Origin: Burkholderiales bacterium
GTDB taxonomy: Bacteria > Pseudomonadota > Gammaproteobacteria > Burkholderiales > Burkholderiaceae_C
Assembly: GCA_028868895.1 (NCBI GenBank)
Contig: JAGWTP010000011.1
Location: forward strand, 1 to 54,525
DNA length: 54,525 nt
Reading direction: 5' to 3'
Below the pieces are notes generated by a model. The model searched no databases. It saw only the letters and a list, made by a program, of their open reading frames with translations, and was not told the origin of the DNA. A program made the translations under genes and the position numbers. This document shows, piece by piece, positions 1 through 9,691 of the stretch (within the stretch, counting starts at the first letter, position 1; each line of letters starts with the position of its first letter).

Positions 1-20
1 TGGGCATGGGCCTGCGCCGC

Positions 21-461
21 TCAGGGTGCGACGGCCGGCCACGAGGCGTCGTCGTCGGCCCAGGCCTGCAGCGCCGCACCGCGCTTCTTCAGCGTGGCGG
101 CAAGCTTGGGCAAGGCGTCGTGCGCCACATGGGCCCAGGCGGGTGGCACGTCGCCGCGGTCCAGGCTGGCGCCGTGCAGCACCCAGCGCTTGCCGAACGC
201 ACGCAGTGCCTCGCGCGGCGTGGCCAGGTCGTGCGCGGGCAGCGCGTCGCTCGGCAGGTCGCCGCAGACGACCCACCAGCCGAGCCACTCGGGGCGGTGC
301 CGGCTTTCCACCGCCCACAGGCTGGCGTAGGGCATCACGTGCCAGGCCGGCCACTCGCCGATGCGGCCGTGTTCGAGCGACAGGCGCTCGACGCATGCGG
401 CGGCCTCGGCGCGGCGTGCCGCGCACCAGGTGTCTTCGGCGGTCGGGTCGGTGTGGGGCAT
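21..461 (-). CDS. DUF4826-like protein of unknown function
   Basis: Small soluble protein of about 146 residues if translation starts at the ATG at 461. The frame is open to 500 with further ATGs at 500 and 488, but no start has a clear ribosome site. It has no signal peptide or membrane segment. The centre (WVVCGDLPSD, then REALRAFGKRW) resembles the DUF4826 family as I remember it; that assignment is from memory. It lies just downstream of the pirin gene on the same strand and may be cotranscribed with it. No function is known and I propose none. Confidence 0.65.
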   Translation of the reverse strand: MPHTDPTAEDTWCAARRAEAAACVERLSLEHGRIGEWPAWHVMPYASLWAVESRHRPEWLGWWVVCGDLPSDALPAHDLATPREALRAFGKRWVLHGASLDRGDVPPAWAHVAHDALPKLAATLKKRGAALQAWADDDASWPAVAP

Positions 462-515
462 GGGCGGCGGGTCAGGTGGCTGCCGCATTATCCCGGCCAC
501 GCCGGCCCGAGGCGC

Positions 516-1394
516 TCAGGGCCGGCGTGGCGGCAGCGGGATGAACTCGGTTTCGCCAGGCACGCGCTCGAAGCGCTGGGCCTCCCAGTCGTCCTGCGCC
601 TGGCGGATGCGATCCATGCGGCTCGACACGAAGTTCCAGACCATGAACCGGTGCCCCAGCGGCGTGCCGCCGATCAGCACCGCGCGCGCGCCGCGCGGGG
701 CGCGCAGCACCGGCTCGGCGCCGGGTTCGAGCACGACCATCGTGCACGCGGGCACGAGTTCGCCGTCGAGTTCGACATCGTGGTCGGTGCTGTACAGCGC
801 GCGCTCCTCGGCCGCCGCCGACAGCGCCAGCGACGCGCCCGACGCGAGCGCGAAGTTCAGGTCGAGGTAGAGCGTGGGCGACAGCGTGTGCACCGGGGAG
901 GTCAATCCGTGGGCACTGCCGATCAACACGCGCACCAGCACGCCGTCGACCTCGCACGCCGGGATCTGCGCGCCCGGCACGTGCTGGAACCCGGGCGCGT
1001 CGAGTTCGTGCTCGGCCGGCACCGCCAGCCACAGCTGCAGGCCGTGGCTGCGGTGCTCGACGCCGAGCAGGTCTTTGGGGGTGCGCTCGGAATGCACGAT
1101 GCCGCGGCCGGCGGTCATCAGGTTCACCGCGCCGGGCTCGATGCGCTGGACCACGCCGGTGGAGTCGCGGTGCATCATCGCGCCCTCGAACAGGTAGGTC
1201 ACGGTGGCCAGCCCGATGTGCGGGTGCGGGCGCACGTCGACGTTGTCGCCGGGGCGCACGGTGATCGGACCGAAGTGGTCGAAGAAGACGAACGGCCCGA
1301 CCGACGCGCGCTGCGCCGAAGGCAACGTGCGGCGCACGATGAACCCGCCGCCGAGGTCCTTCTCGTGGGGTCTGAGGGTTTGAAGCCCGGCCAT
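516..1394 (-). CDS. Pirin family protein (bicupin)
   Basis: Two-domain cupin of 292 residues. Counting from the ATG at 1394, the four residues that bind the metal in pirins are all present: H57, H59 (RPHPH), H101 and E103 (IVHSE). The start is fixed by a GGAGG five bases upstream at 1400-1404; a GTG at 1400 lies inside that ribosome site and is rejected. Bacterial pirins are iron- or other metal-binding proteins, some with quercetin 2,3-dioxygenase activity, others thought to act as redox-sensitive regulators. The sequence does not show which applies. The upstream neighbour is divergent ychF. Confidence 0.9.
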   Translation of the reverse strand: MAGLQTLRPHEKDLGGGFIVRRTLPSAQRASVGPFVFFDHFGPITVRPGDNVDVRPHPHIGLATVTYLFEGAMMHRDSTGVVQRIEPGAVNLMTAGRGIVHSERTPKDLLGVEHRSHGLQLWLAVPAEHELDAPGFQHVPGAQIPACEVDGVLVRVLIGSAHGLTSPVHTLSPTLYLDLNFALASGASLALSAAAEERALYSTDHDVELDGELVPACTMVVLEPGAEPVLRAPRGARAVLIGGTPLGHRFMVWNFVSSRMDRIRQAQDDWEAQRFERVPGETEFIPLPPRRP

Positions 1395-1437
1395 CGTCAC
1401 CTCCGCAAAGCACGGCGGCCAGTGTAGGCCGGCCGAC

Positions 1438-1449
1438 TAAAATCTGCGC
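1438..1449 (+). promoter_or_regulatory. Candidate -10 region for ychF
   Basis: TAAAAT at 1438-1443 followed by CTGCGC, 43 bases ahead of the ychF ATG. No good -35 is visible. The same AATCTGC string follows the -10-like box of two other plus-strand genes in the window, at 13207 and 46575. Confidence 0.4.
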
Positions 1450-1485
1450 TTTTCCTGCGGTCGCTGCGATCGCCGAAGGACCCCC

Positions 1486-2577
<1,092 letters not shown>

Positions 2578-2583
2578 GCCGCA

Positions 2584-2600
2584 GGCGGCCACGAGCCGCC
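2584..2600. terminator. GC-rich hairpin after ychF
   Basis: GGCGGC-CACGA-GCCGCC, a perfect 6-bp stem starting 7 bases after the ychF stop. There is no clear T run, so intrinsic termination is only possible. Confidence 0.35.
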
Positions 2601-2688
2601 ACATCTTGCCGGGCCACAGCAAGTTGTTTCAACGAATCGTGAGCCGGCGGGCCGCATCGGCGCCCCGGGCCACGCAGAATCGGGGCTC

Positions 2689-5600
2689 GTGAAGCCCGGG
2701 CATCGCCGGGCCACATCCACCCCGAACCGGGCAGCACGATTGGCCACCACGACGAACTCCGACGTTCCGCTGCATTGGGTGGCGGCTTTCGTGCTCACCG
2801 CCGCAGGCTACGCGGTGGCGGGACGGCTGGGGCTGGCGCTGGCGATTCCACCGGGCTACGCGTCGCCGCTCTACCCGGCAGCCGGTGTGGCGCTGGCCAG
2901 CGTGCTGATCTTCGGCCGGCGCATGCTGCCGGCGGTGGCACTCGGCGCCTTCGCCGTCAACCTCTGGCTGGGCTTGCAGCGTGCGCCCTTCGGTGCCGCT
3001 TCGCTGCCGCTGCCGATCGCGGTCGCGTTCGGGGCCGCGCTGCAGGCGTACGTCGGCACCGCGTGGGTGGCGCGGTACGCCCGGCAGCCGCTGACGCTGT
3101 CGGAGCCGCGCGACTTGGTGGCGTTTCTGCTGGCTGCCAGCGCGTCCTGCCTGGTCAGCGCAGGGGTGGCGAATGTCGCACTTTGGCTCACCGGCACCGT
3201 GCGGGTCGCCGACCTGCCGTTCAGCGTGGCCACCTGGTGGGTCGGCGACCTGCTGGGCGTGCTGATCGCCACCCCGATCATCCTCACGCTGTTCGGCCGC
3301 CCGCGCGACGCCTGGGCGCCGCGCCGCCTGAGCGTGGGCCTGACGCTCACACTGGTGACGCTGGTGCTGGCGCTGGGCGTGCGCCAGATCGTTCAGTGGG
3401 CCGACGAGCGCGTGCGCACGGCCTTCGACCGCGAGGCGACCAGTGCCGCACAAGCATTTGTGGCGCAGTCGCGCGAGCCGTTGCAGGCGCTCGAGGCATT
3501 GCACGGCGTGTTCATCGCGTCGGACGACGTGTCGCCGCGCGAGATGCGCCTGGCGACCCGCGCCTGGCTCGCGTCGGGAACGCTGCAGGCGATGGGCTGG
3601 AGCGAACTCGTGAAGCGCGCAGACCTGCCGGCCTTCGAGGCCCGGGTTCGCGCCGAAGGCCTGGATCACTATGCGGTGTTCGACCGCGCCGACGCGACGG
3701 CACCAAGGCCGACCGGCCGCGACGAGGTGATGGCCATCCATTACATCGAACCGCTCGCCGGCAACGCCGCGGCGCTCGGCGCGAACGTGCTGTCGATCCC
3801 CGCGGCGCGCGCGGCCATCGACACCGCCCGACGTACCGGGCGGCCCACCGCGACGGCCGGCTTTCGCCTGACGCAGCAGCCGGCGGGCACCGATCGAAGC
3901 GGGGTTGTGATCTATCAGGCGCTTTATGAGCCGCGCGAGCCGGCGCCCGCCGATCGCGCCGCGGCACTGCGCGGCGTGGTGTTCGTGACGCTGCGCATGG
4001 ACGAGCAGCTCAAAGCGCTGGCCGCGCAGATGCCGCCGCGGCTCGCGCTTTGCGTGATCGACACCACTGCCGGTGCCGCGATGCGGCGCCTGGCAGGCGC
4101 GCCGGGATGTGAATCGCGCTCGGGCGAGTTGCAGCACGTGCAGACGATGGACTTCGCCGGTCGGCAGTGGAAGGTGCTTGTCAGCGCATCGCCCGGCGAC
4201 CAGCTCGCGGTGCGCAACGCCGACGCCTGGCTGTTCGCGCTGCTCGGGTTGCTCTCGACGGCGATGCTCGGCGGCTTTCTGCTGGCCATGACCGGGCGCA
4301 CGCGCCGCATCGAGACGGCAGTGCGCGAACGCACCGCCGCGCTGCAGGCCGAGGTGCGCGAGCGCGCGCTGGCCGAAACCGCGCTGCGCGAGAGCGAACA
4401 GCGCTTCCGCAACATCCTGAACCACGTGCCGATCGGCATCGTCTTCACCGACCTGCGCGGCCACGTGAAGCAGACCAACCCGCGCTTTTGCGAGCTCACC
4501 GGTTACAGCGAGGCGGAGTTGCTGACATTGAGCCTGTCCGACTACACCCACCCCGAGGACATGGCGCAAGACGTGGAGCTGATGGCGCAACTGGTACGCG
4601 GCGAGATCCCGATGTACCGGCGCCACAAGCGCTACATCGCCAAGCACGGCGCGACCGTGTGGGTGCAGGCCACGGTCTCGCTGCTGCGCGACACCAACGG
4701 CAAGCCGCGCAGCATCGTCGGCGTGGTCGAAGACATCACCGAACACCTGAAGCTCGAGGAGGCCGAGCGCGCGCGCGAAGCGGCCGAAGCCTCGAACCGC
4801 GCGAAGAGCGAGTTCCTGTCGCGCATGAGCCATGAGTTGCGAACGCCGCTCAATGCCATGCTGGGTTTCGCGCAACTGCTCGAGCTCGATACCCGTTATC
4901 CACTCGCGCCGGCACAGCAACCCTGGGTGGCGCAGATCCAGCAGGCCGGCTGGCACCTTCTGGAGATGATCAACGACGTGCTCGACCTCTCGCGCATCGA
5001 GTCGGGCAACCTGCGCCTGCAGATCGAGACGCTGAACCTGAGCGAGCTGCTCGATGCCACGGTGGCGATGGTGAACGCAGACGCGCAGCGCCGCCGCATC
5101 GCGATCTCGCGCGAAGTCGCCCCCGGCACCGCCGCCGTGCTCGGTGACACCACGCGCGTCACGCAGATCCTGACCAATCTGCTGAGCAACGCGGTCAAGT
5201 ACAACGTCGATGGTGGGCGGATCCACATCACGAGCCGGATGCTCGATGCCGACGCGGTCGAGATTTCGGTGACCGACACCGGCCTGGGGCTGACGCCGCA
5301 GCAACTTGCCGACCTGTTCCAGCCCTTCAACCGGCTCGGCCGCGAACGGTCACCGCAGCAGGGCACCGGCATCGGGCTGGTGATCGCGCAGCGGCTGGCC
5401 GAGCTGATGGGCGGCTCGCTGCAGGCGCACAGCGAAGCCGGCCGCGGTTCGGTGTTCGTGCTGACGCTGCCGTGCGCGGTCGATCCCGACACCGTGCGCT
5501 CCGACCTCGACGCCCTGGCCCCCGAGCCGGCCGACTACCACCGCCGGCGGGTGCACTACGTCGAAGACAACGAGACCAACGTCGAGGTCATGCGCGGCAT

Positions 5601-5928
5601 CCTGGCGCAGCGCCCTCAGGTCGAGATGCAGGTGTCGATGACCGGGCTGGACGGGCTGGCGGCGATCCGCGCCAACCGGCCCGACCTGATCCTGCTCGAC
5701 ATGCACCTGCCCGACGTCAGCGGCATGGAGTTGCTGCGCCACCTGAAGGCCGACCCGTCCACCAGCGGCGTGCCGATCGTGGTGGTGTCGGCCGATGCAC
5801 TCGCATCGCAGATCGAAGCGGCCTTCGAGGCCGGCTGCACGCACTACCTCACCAAGCCGGTGAGCGTGGCCGAACTGCTGGCGGTGCTCGACGACCTGCT
5901 CGACCAGATGGACACCCGTTACGGTTGA
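2689..5928 (+). CDS. MASE1-CHASE-PAS hybrid sensor histidine kinase
   Basis: Membrane sensor kinase of 1079 residues from a GTG at 2689. A hydrophobic multi-pass MASE1-type domain (about 30-210) is followed by a CHASE-like extracytoplasmic sensor (about 250-500), a further membrane segment near 515-535, a short coiled coil, a PAS domain with its PAC motif (about 570-695), a HisKA domain with phospho-acceptor H715 in SHELRTPLN, an HATPase domain (NLLSNAVKYN, DTGLGL, GTGIGL boxes), and a C-terminal receiver with phospho-acceptor D1004 in LLDMHLPD. No partner regulator or output gene is adjacent, so the signal and target are unknown. The start is not firm: GTG 2689 has only a G-rich run upstream and TTG 2740 is possible. 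Confidence 0.9.
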   Translation: MKPGHRRATSTPNRAARLATTTNSDVPLHWVAAFVLTAAGYAVAGRLGLALAIPPGYASPLYPAAGVALASVLIFGRRMLPAVALGAFAVNLWLGLQRAPFGAASLPLPIAVAFGAALQAYVGTAWVARYARQPLTLSEPRDLVAFLLAASASCLVSAGVANVALWLTGTVRVADLPFSVATWWVGDLLGVLIATPIILTLFGRPRDAWAPRRLSVGLTLTLVTLVLALGVRQIVQWADERVRTAFDREATSAAQAFVAQSREPLQALEALHGVFIASDDVSPREMRLATRAWLASGTLQAMGWSELVKRADLPAFEARVRAEGLDHYAVFDRADATAPRPTGRDEVMAIHYIEPLAGNAAALGANVLSIPAARAAIDTARRTGRPTATAGFRLTQQPAGTDRSGVVIYQALYEPREPAPADRAAALRGVVFVTLRMDEQLKALAAQMPPRLALCVIDTTAGAAMRRLAGAPGCESRSGELQHVQTMDFAGRQWKVLVSASPGDQLAVRNADAWLFALLGLLSTAMLGGFLLAMTGRTRRIETAVRERTAALQAEVRERALAETALRESEQRFRNILNHVPIGIVFTDLRGHVKQTNPRFCELTGYSEAELLTLSLSDYTHPEDMAQDVELMAQLVRGEIPMYRRHKRYIAKHGATVWVQATVSLLRDTNGKPRSIVGVVEDITEHLKLEEAERAREAAEASNRAKSEFLSRMSHELRTPLNAMLGFAQLLELDTRYPLAPAQQPWVAQIQQAGWHLLEMINDVLDLSRIESGNLRLQIETLNLSELLDATVAMVNADAQRRRIAISREVAPGTAAVLGDTTRVTQILTNLLSNAVKYNVDGGRIHITSRMLDADAVEISVTDTGLGLTPQQLADLFQPFNRLGRERSPQQGTGIGLVIAQRLAELMGGSLQAHSEAGRGSVFVLTLPCAVDPDTVRSDLDALAPEPADYHRRRVHYVEDNETNVEVMRGILAQRPQVEMQVSMTGLDGLAAIRANRPDLILLDMHLPDVSGMELLRHLKADPSTSGVPIVVVSADALASQIEAAFEAGCTHYLTKPVSVAELLAVLDDLLDQMDTRYG

Positions 5929-5979
5929 ACGCCCGTCGGCGCCGCCTGGCGCACGCACGCGCCGAACCGTGTGGGTCGA

Positions 5980-6708
5980 TCAGACCACCGGGCGCAAGCC
6001 CTCGCTAGACGGTGGCCGCACTCGGGCGAGCTGGCGCTCGAGGTGGCGAAGCCCGTGCAGCTGCAGCGCCGCCACGACCAAGCCGAGCAGCGCGCCAGCC
6101 AGGGCGTCCAGCGCCACGTGCTGGCGGGTGGCCAGCGTCGAGTAGACGATGCCGATGCACCAGGCCGCGTTGAGCACCCGCGCCGGCACGCCCACGTTCA
6201 TTTCGCGCAGTTGCCGGTCGAGCCAGACGGCGCTGAAGGCGGCGAACGCGACATGCAGCGATGGGCAGGCATTGCCCGCGAGATCGACGGCCTTCAGGAA
6301 TGCCACCGACGGGTAACGCGACCAGTCGACGCCGAAGGCAGGCACGGCCGTCGGCCAGGCAATGAAGATCGCCAGGCCGATCACGCTCAATGCGAGCGTC
6401 GCCACGCCGTAGGAGGCCAGTTCGCGGCGGTCCTTGAGCAACGCCAGGGGCAACGACACATAGACCCACAGCGACACGTACAGCGGCATCGCGGCCGGCT
6501 CGAACGCGATTTGGTGGTCGAGCCAGGTCAGCGGCATCACGGTGACCGCGAACTGCGGGTGGTGCAAGACCCAGAAGTAGGCGATGAAGAACACCGCCAG
6601 GCCCGCCACGTTCGACCCCATCTTGAGCCACCACAGGGTTGCCAGGCGCGCGCGAGCTTGCTGCGGCCACGAGGTGGCAGCGGCGGCGTGGAGACTGGGC
6701 GTTGGCAT
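5980..6708 (-). CDS. PAP2 superfamily membrane phosphatase
   Basis: Integral membrane protein of 242 residues with five or six hydrophobic helices. The PAP2 active-site blocks are visible as PSLH (149-152) and R195-x-H197-x3-D201, matching the inner-membrane phosphatidic-acid/undecaprenyl-pyrophosphate phosphatase superfamily and the related aureobasidin-resistance (PAP2_3) type. The substrate cannot be told from sequence. The start at 6708 (MPTPSLH) is the first ATG after the rdgC stop at 6798. A much longer open frame running up to 7800 is a shadow of rdgC. A hairpin at 6748-6766 separates it from rdgC. Confidence 0.88.
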   Translation of the reverse strand: MPTPSLHAAAATSWPQQARARLATLWWLKMGSNVAGLAVFFIAYFWVLHHPQFAVTVMPLTWLDHQIAFEPAAMPLYVSLWVYVSLPLALLKDRRELASYGVATLALSVIGLAIFIAWPTAVPAFGVDWSRYPSVAFLKAVDLAGNACPSLHVAFAAFSAVWLDRQLREMNVGVPARVLNAAWCIGIVYSTLATRQHVALDALAGALLGLVVAALQLHGLRHLERQLARVRPPSSEGLRPVV

Positions 6709-6747
6709 CGTGATCGCGTCGAGCGCCCGAGTATCGCCCCGCACCGG

Positions 6748-6766
6748 ACCCTGCGGCCGGCAGGGT
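6748..6766. terminator. Hairpin between rdgC and the PAP2 gene
   Basis: ACCCTGC-GGCCG-GCAGGGT, a perfect 7-bp stem 31 bases after the rdgC stop on the minus strand. No T run follows on that strand. It could reduce read-through into the PAP2 gene. Confidence 0.35.
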
Positions 6767-6797
6767 TTGGCGGTGCCGCGGCCGCCGCGAGGGTCCG

Positions 6798-7715
6798 TCA
6801 GGCGGCCTGCGCCAACGTGCCGAATTCGTGCTCGCCGCCGAGCGCCTCGATCAGGTCGGGGATGAGCTGGCCGAGTTCGCCGGTGGCAATCGCGGCGTCG
6901 GCGTCGAAGGCGTCGTCGGCCTCGGGCTTGCCGCCGCCTTCGAACACGCCGTCGAGAAAGGTGATCTTCTTGATCTGCATCGCATCGGTGAGCAGCAGGC
7001 CGACGCGGCCGCGCCAGGTCAGCGCGAGCCGGGTCGGCACCTTGCCGGCCGCGATGTGCTGGCGCACCTCGTCGGTGTCGAGCGGATGGCGCGCATAGCG
7101 CACCACCGATTTCATCTCGTCGGCCGACTTCAACTCGCATTCGCGATCGATGCTGAAGCCCGCCGGCGGCTCGCCCAGCGTCAGCCACTGCGACATCGCC
7201 GCGGCCGGCGACTGCGCGGTGTGCAGCGGCGCCAGCACGATGCCGTCGAGCGCCTTGACCAGGTGCGTGACGACCTCGTCGGCGCGGGCCGGGCTGCTCG
7301 CGTCGACCATCAACAGGCGCTGCGCCGGGTTCAGCCAGACCTTGACCGCAGCCTGCTTGGTGAACGCCTGCGGCAGCAGCTCGAGCACCACCTCGTCCTT
7401 GATCTCCCTGGTTTGCTTCTTGCCCGGCTTGCGACCGGTGGTGTGCTCGACCTGCGCCACCCGCTCGTCGGTGCGGCGCCGGATGACCGCCGACGGCAGC
7501 AGCCGCTGCTCGACCGTGAGTTGCGCCAACCATTGCCCGGCCACGCTCTCGACCAGCGGGGCGTGCGCCAGGCCACGCGGCGCCGTCCAGCCCGCCGAGA
7601 CGGCCTGGGTGGCACCACAGGCGACGAAGCCCGCCTTGGCGAGGCCGGCCTCGAGGGCGGCGCGATTGGCCGACCACGTCGGCCCGATGCGATACACGAT
7701 CAGGTTCTTGAACAA
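6798..7715 (-). CDS. rdgC: Recombination-associated protein RdgC
   Basis: DNA-binding ring protein of 305 residues, full family length. In other bacteria RdgC binds double-stranded DNA as a dimeric ring and restrains RecA. The opening residues, the basic KPGKKQTREIKDEV segment near 95-110 and the ITFLDGVFEG stretch are family features. The start is a TTG at 7715: no ATG is available, and an AGAGG sits at 7721-7725, five bases upstream. The gene is divergent from rpoH across a 344-base intergenic region. Confidence 0.95.
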   Translation of the reverse strand: MFKNLIVYRIGPTWSANRAALEAGLAKAGFVACGATQAVSAGWTAPRGLAHAPLVESVAGQWLAQLTVEQRLLPSAVIRRRTDERVAQVEHTTGRKPGKKQTREIKDEVVLELLPQAFTKQAAVKVWLNPAQRLLMVDASSPARADEVVTHLVKALDGIVLAPLHTAQSPAAAMSQWLTLGEPPAGFSIDRECELKSADEMKSVVRYARHPLDTDEVRQHIAAGKVPTRLALTWRGRVGLLLTDAMQIKKITFLDGVFEGGGKPEADDAFDADAAIATGELGQLIPDLIEALGGEHEFGTLAQAA

Positions 7716-8005
7716 GTAGGCCTCTTTCGGAATTCATCGCCGGCCGCACGGTGCCGGGCCGCGCGATTGTCCATGCAAGCCGGTGCGCGCCGGCCGACAC
7801 CGCGGAAACAGTCGGTACACGTGACGTACACGCCGGTGTTCGGGCCCCCGGAATGGCCGCGTCGGCACGAGCGCACTCTTACATGGTCTTTTCTTGATAG
7901 GGCTCAACCGGTGTGCAGTCACTGACTTCGAGAATGTCGCAAGGCATCGGTCAGGGTGCCGGTGTGCGGTTCGTCGCACCGCGATCCCGGCGATCGCCCC
8001 GACGA

Positions 8006-8032
8006 TCAGCACTCTGACCGGTCGAGTGCTAA
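8006..8032 (+). promoter_or_regulatory. CIRCE operator (HrcA-binding site) of rpoH
   Basis: TCAGCACTC, nine bases, GAGTGCTAA. The established CIRCE consensus is TTAGCACTC-N9-GAGTGCTAA, so the right arm is perfect, the left arm has one mismatch and the spacer length is exact. The right arm runs directly into the -10 box, so bound HrcA repressor should block the promoter. hrcA itself is not in the window. Confidence 0.9.
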
Positions 8033-8035
8033 TAT
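8027..8035 (+). promoter_or_regulatory. Extended -10 promoter of rpoH
   Basis: TGCTAATAT fits an extended -10 (TG-N-TATAAT-like), which would explain why no -35 is recognisable at the proper distance. Transcription would begin near 8042, leaving about 18 bases before the ATG. It overlaps the right arm of the CIRCE site. Confidence 0.55.
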
Positions 8036-8059
8036 TTGTGGAACTGAAAGGAGTTCGGC

Positions 8060-8998
8060 ATGTCTGATCTCGTCATGAACACTTCCGCTACTGCTGCTTT
8101 GACCGTCCGCGACCCATGGGCCATGGTGCCGTCGCTGGGCAACCTGGACGCCTACATCTCGGCCGCCAACCGTGTGCCCTTGCTGACCCACGAGGAAGAG
8201 ATCGCCTACGCCACGCGTCTGCGCGCGACCGGCGACCTCGAAGCGGCTGGAAGGCTGGTGCTCTCGCACCTGCGGCTGGTGGTCTCGATCTCACGCAAGT
8301 ACCTGGGTTACGGCCTGCCGCACGGCGACCTGATCCAGGAAGGCAACATCGGCCTGATGAAGGCCGTGAAGCGCTTCGACCCGGAACAGGGCGTGCGCCT
8401 GGTCAGCTACGCGATGCACTGGATCAAGGCCGAGATCCACGAGTACATCCTGAAGAACTGGCGCATGGTCAAGATGGCCACCACCAAGGCCCAGCGCAAG
8501 CTGTTCTTCAACCTGCGCTCGATGAAGCAAAGCCTGAAGGACGATGCCGACGACGTCGACACGCATCGCTCGACGCTCACCCAGGGCGAGGTCGACACCC
8601 TGGCGCGCACGCTCAACGTGAAGCGCGAAGAGGTGCTCGAGATGGAGACGCGCCTGTCGGGCGGTGACGTGGCGCTGGAGCCACTGAGCGACGACGGCGA
8701 TGAGAGCTTTGCGCCGATCGCCTACCTGGCCGACGAGGCGAGCGAGCCTTCGCGGGTGCTCGAGGCCCGCACGCGCGACTGGCTGGCCGGCGACGGCATC
8801 GCGCTGGCGCTCGATGTGCTGGACGCACGCAGCCGCCGCATCGTCGAGGAGCGCTGGCTGAAGGTCAACGACGACAGCTCCGGGGGCATGACGCTGCACG
8901 ACCTGGCGGCCGAGTACGGCGTCAGCGCCGAACGTATCCGGCAGATCGAAGTGGCGGCGATGAAAAAGATGCGCAAGGCGCTGGCCGAGAGCGTGTAG
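8060..8998 (+). CDS. rpoH: RNA polymerase sigma-32 (heat shock) factor RpoH
   Basis: Sigma-70 family factor of 312 residues that directs transcription of heat-shock chaperone and protease genes. Region 2 (LRLVVSISRKYLGYG through SYAMHWIKAEIHEYILKNW) is followed by the RpoH box QRKLFFNLR at residues 145-153, which marks it as sigma-32. Region 4 ends with a helix-turn-helix (EYGVSAERIRQIEVAAMKKMR). The ATG at 8060 has AAGGAG six bases upstream. The CIRCE operator in front indicates HrcA control of the heat-shock sigma factor. Confidence 0.98.
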   Translation: MSDLVMNTSATAALTVRDPWAMVPSLGNLDAYISAANRVPLLTHEEEIAYATRLRATGDLEAAGRLVLSHLRLVVSISRKYLGYGLPHGDLIQEGNIGLMKAVKRFDPEQGVRLVSYAMHWIKAEIHEYILKNWRMVKMATTKAQRKLFFNLRSMKQSLKDDADDVDTHRSTLTQGEVDTLARTLNVKREEVLEMETRLSGGDVALEPLSDDGDESFAPIAYLADEASEPSRVLEARTRDWLAGDGIALALDVLDARSRRIVEERWLKVNDDSSGGMTLHDLAAEYGVSAERIRQIEVAAMKKMRKALAESV

Positions 8999-9035
8999 CG
9001 CCACCGGCCCTGGCGCGCCGGGCGCGACCTCACAC

Positions 9036-9054
9036 GTCGCGCACAGTACGCGAC
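9036..9054. terminator. Hairpin between convergent rpoH and SCO1
   Basis: GTCGCG-CACAGTA-CGCGAC, a perfect 6-bp stem between the ends of two convergent genes. It may serve both strands; neither side has a T run. Confidence 0.3.
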
Positions 9055-9055
9055 C

Positions 9056-9691
9056 TCACCCGCCCGCGAGCAGCGCCTTGATGTCGGCCGTCAGCGGCGC
9101 CGCGCCGCCGCCATACGGTTCGAACAGGCGCACGTGGCCTTGCGGGTCGATCACGTACGAGCCGGCGGTGTGGTCCATCGAGTAGCTGCCTTCGTCCTTG
9201 CCGGGCACCTTGGCGAAGTACACCTTGAATTCCTTCGCCGCTGCCTGCGTCTGTTCGAGCGTGCCGCGCAGCGCGATGAAGCTCGGGTCGAAGTTGGCCA
9301 TGTACGACCTGAGGATTTCGGGCGTGTCACGCTCCGGATCGATCGTCACGAACACGCCCTGCAACCGGGCGCCGTCGGCGCCCAGCGCCTTCTTGACTTC
9401 GGCGAGTTCGGTCATCGTGGTCGGGCAGACGTCGGGGCATTGGGTGTAGCCGAAGAACACGACCGTGACCTTGCCCTTGAAATCGGCGAGCGTGCGCATC
9501 TGGCCGTTCACGTCGGGCAACGACAACGAGCGGCCATAGGGTGCGCCGGTGATGTCGGCGCCGCGAAACACCACCTTGGGGCCCGCGGACGGGCCGCCCG
9601 GGCCGAGCTTGTCGCAGCCCGCCAGGGCCAGCGTCGCCGCGGCGGCGAGCACAGCGGCAGCGATCAGTGCGGTTCGACGCAAGGGTTTCAC
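9056..9691 (-). CDS. SCO1/SenC/PrrC family copper chaperone
   Basis: Copper-delivery lipoprotein of 211 residues for the CuA centre of cytochrome c oxidase subunit II. The N-terminus has a hydrophobic stretch ending in a lipobox with Cys26 (LALAGC), so the protein is anchored to the outer face of the inner membrane. The thioredoxin-like domain carries C85-x3-C89 (CPDVC) and H174, the three SCO copper ligands. The start is a GTG at 9691 that overlaps the ctaB stop (GTGA). It is the last gene of the SURF1-ctaA-ctaB run. Confidence 0.95.
   Translation of the reverse strand: MKPLRRTALIAAAVLAAAATLALAGCDKLGPGGPSAGPKVVFRGADITGAPYGRSLSLPDVNGQMRTLADFKGKVTVVFFGYTQCPDVCPTTMTELAEVKKALGADGARLQGVFVTIDPERDTPEILRSYMANFDPSFIALRGTLEQTQAAAKEFKVYFAKVPGKDEGSYSMDHTAGSYVIDPQGHVRLFEPYGGGAAPLTADIKALLAGG

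Larger units (their letters stand above)
7716..8059. other. rdgC-rpoH divergent intergenic region
   Basis: 344 bases without a convincing gene. The left part must hold the rdgC ribosome site (7721-7725) and promoter; I see no strong -10 there. The right end holds the CIRCE operator (8006-8032), an extended -10 (8027-8035) and the rpoH ribosome site AAGGAG (8048-8053). Open frames crossing this region do not look like real proteins. Confidence 0.6.

Noticed and set aside
2629-5304. Long minus-strand open frame (891 residues) opposite the hybrid kinase
   Set aside because: It is His/Arg/Gln-rich with no domain, and arises from the high third-position GC of the real plus-strand gene.
5929-5979. 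Small GC hairpin between the kinase and PAP2 genes (GCGCC-GCCT-GGCGC)
   Set aside because: A 5-bp GC stem without a T run is expected by chance at this base composition.
5980-7800. 606-residue minus-strand frame apparently fusing the PAP2 phosphatase to an upstream domain
   Set aside because: The upstream part is an out-of-frame shadow of rdgC; real PAP2 sequence begins at 6708 after the rdgC stop.
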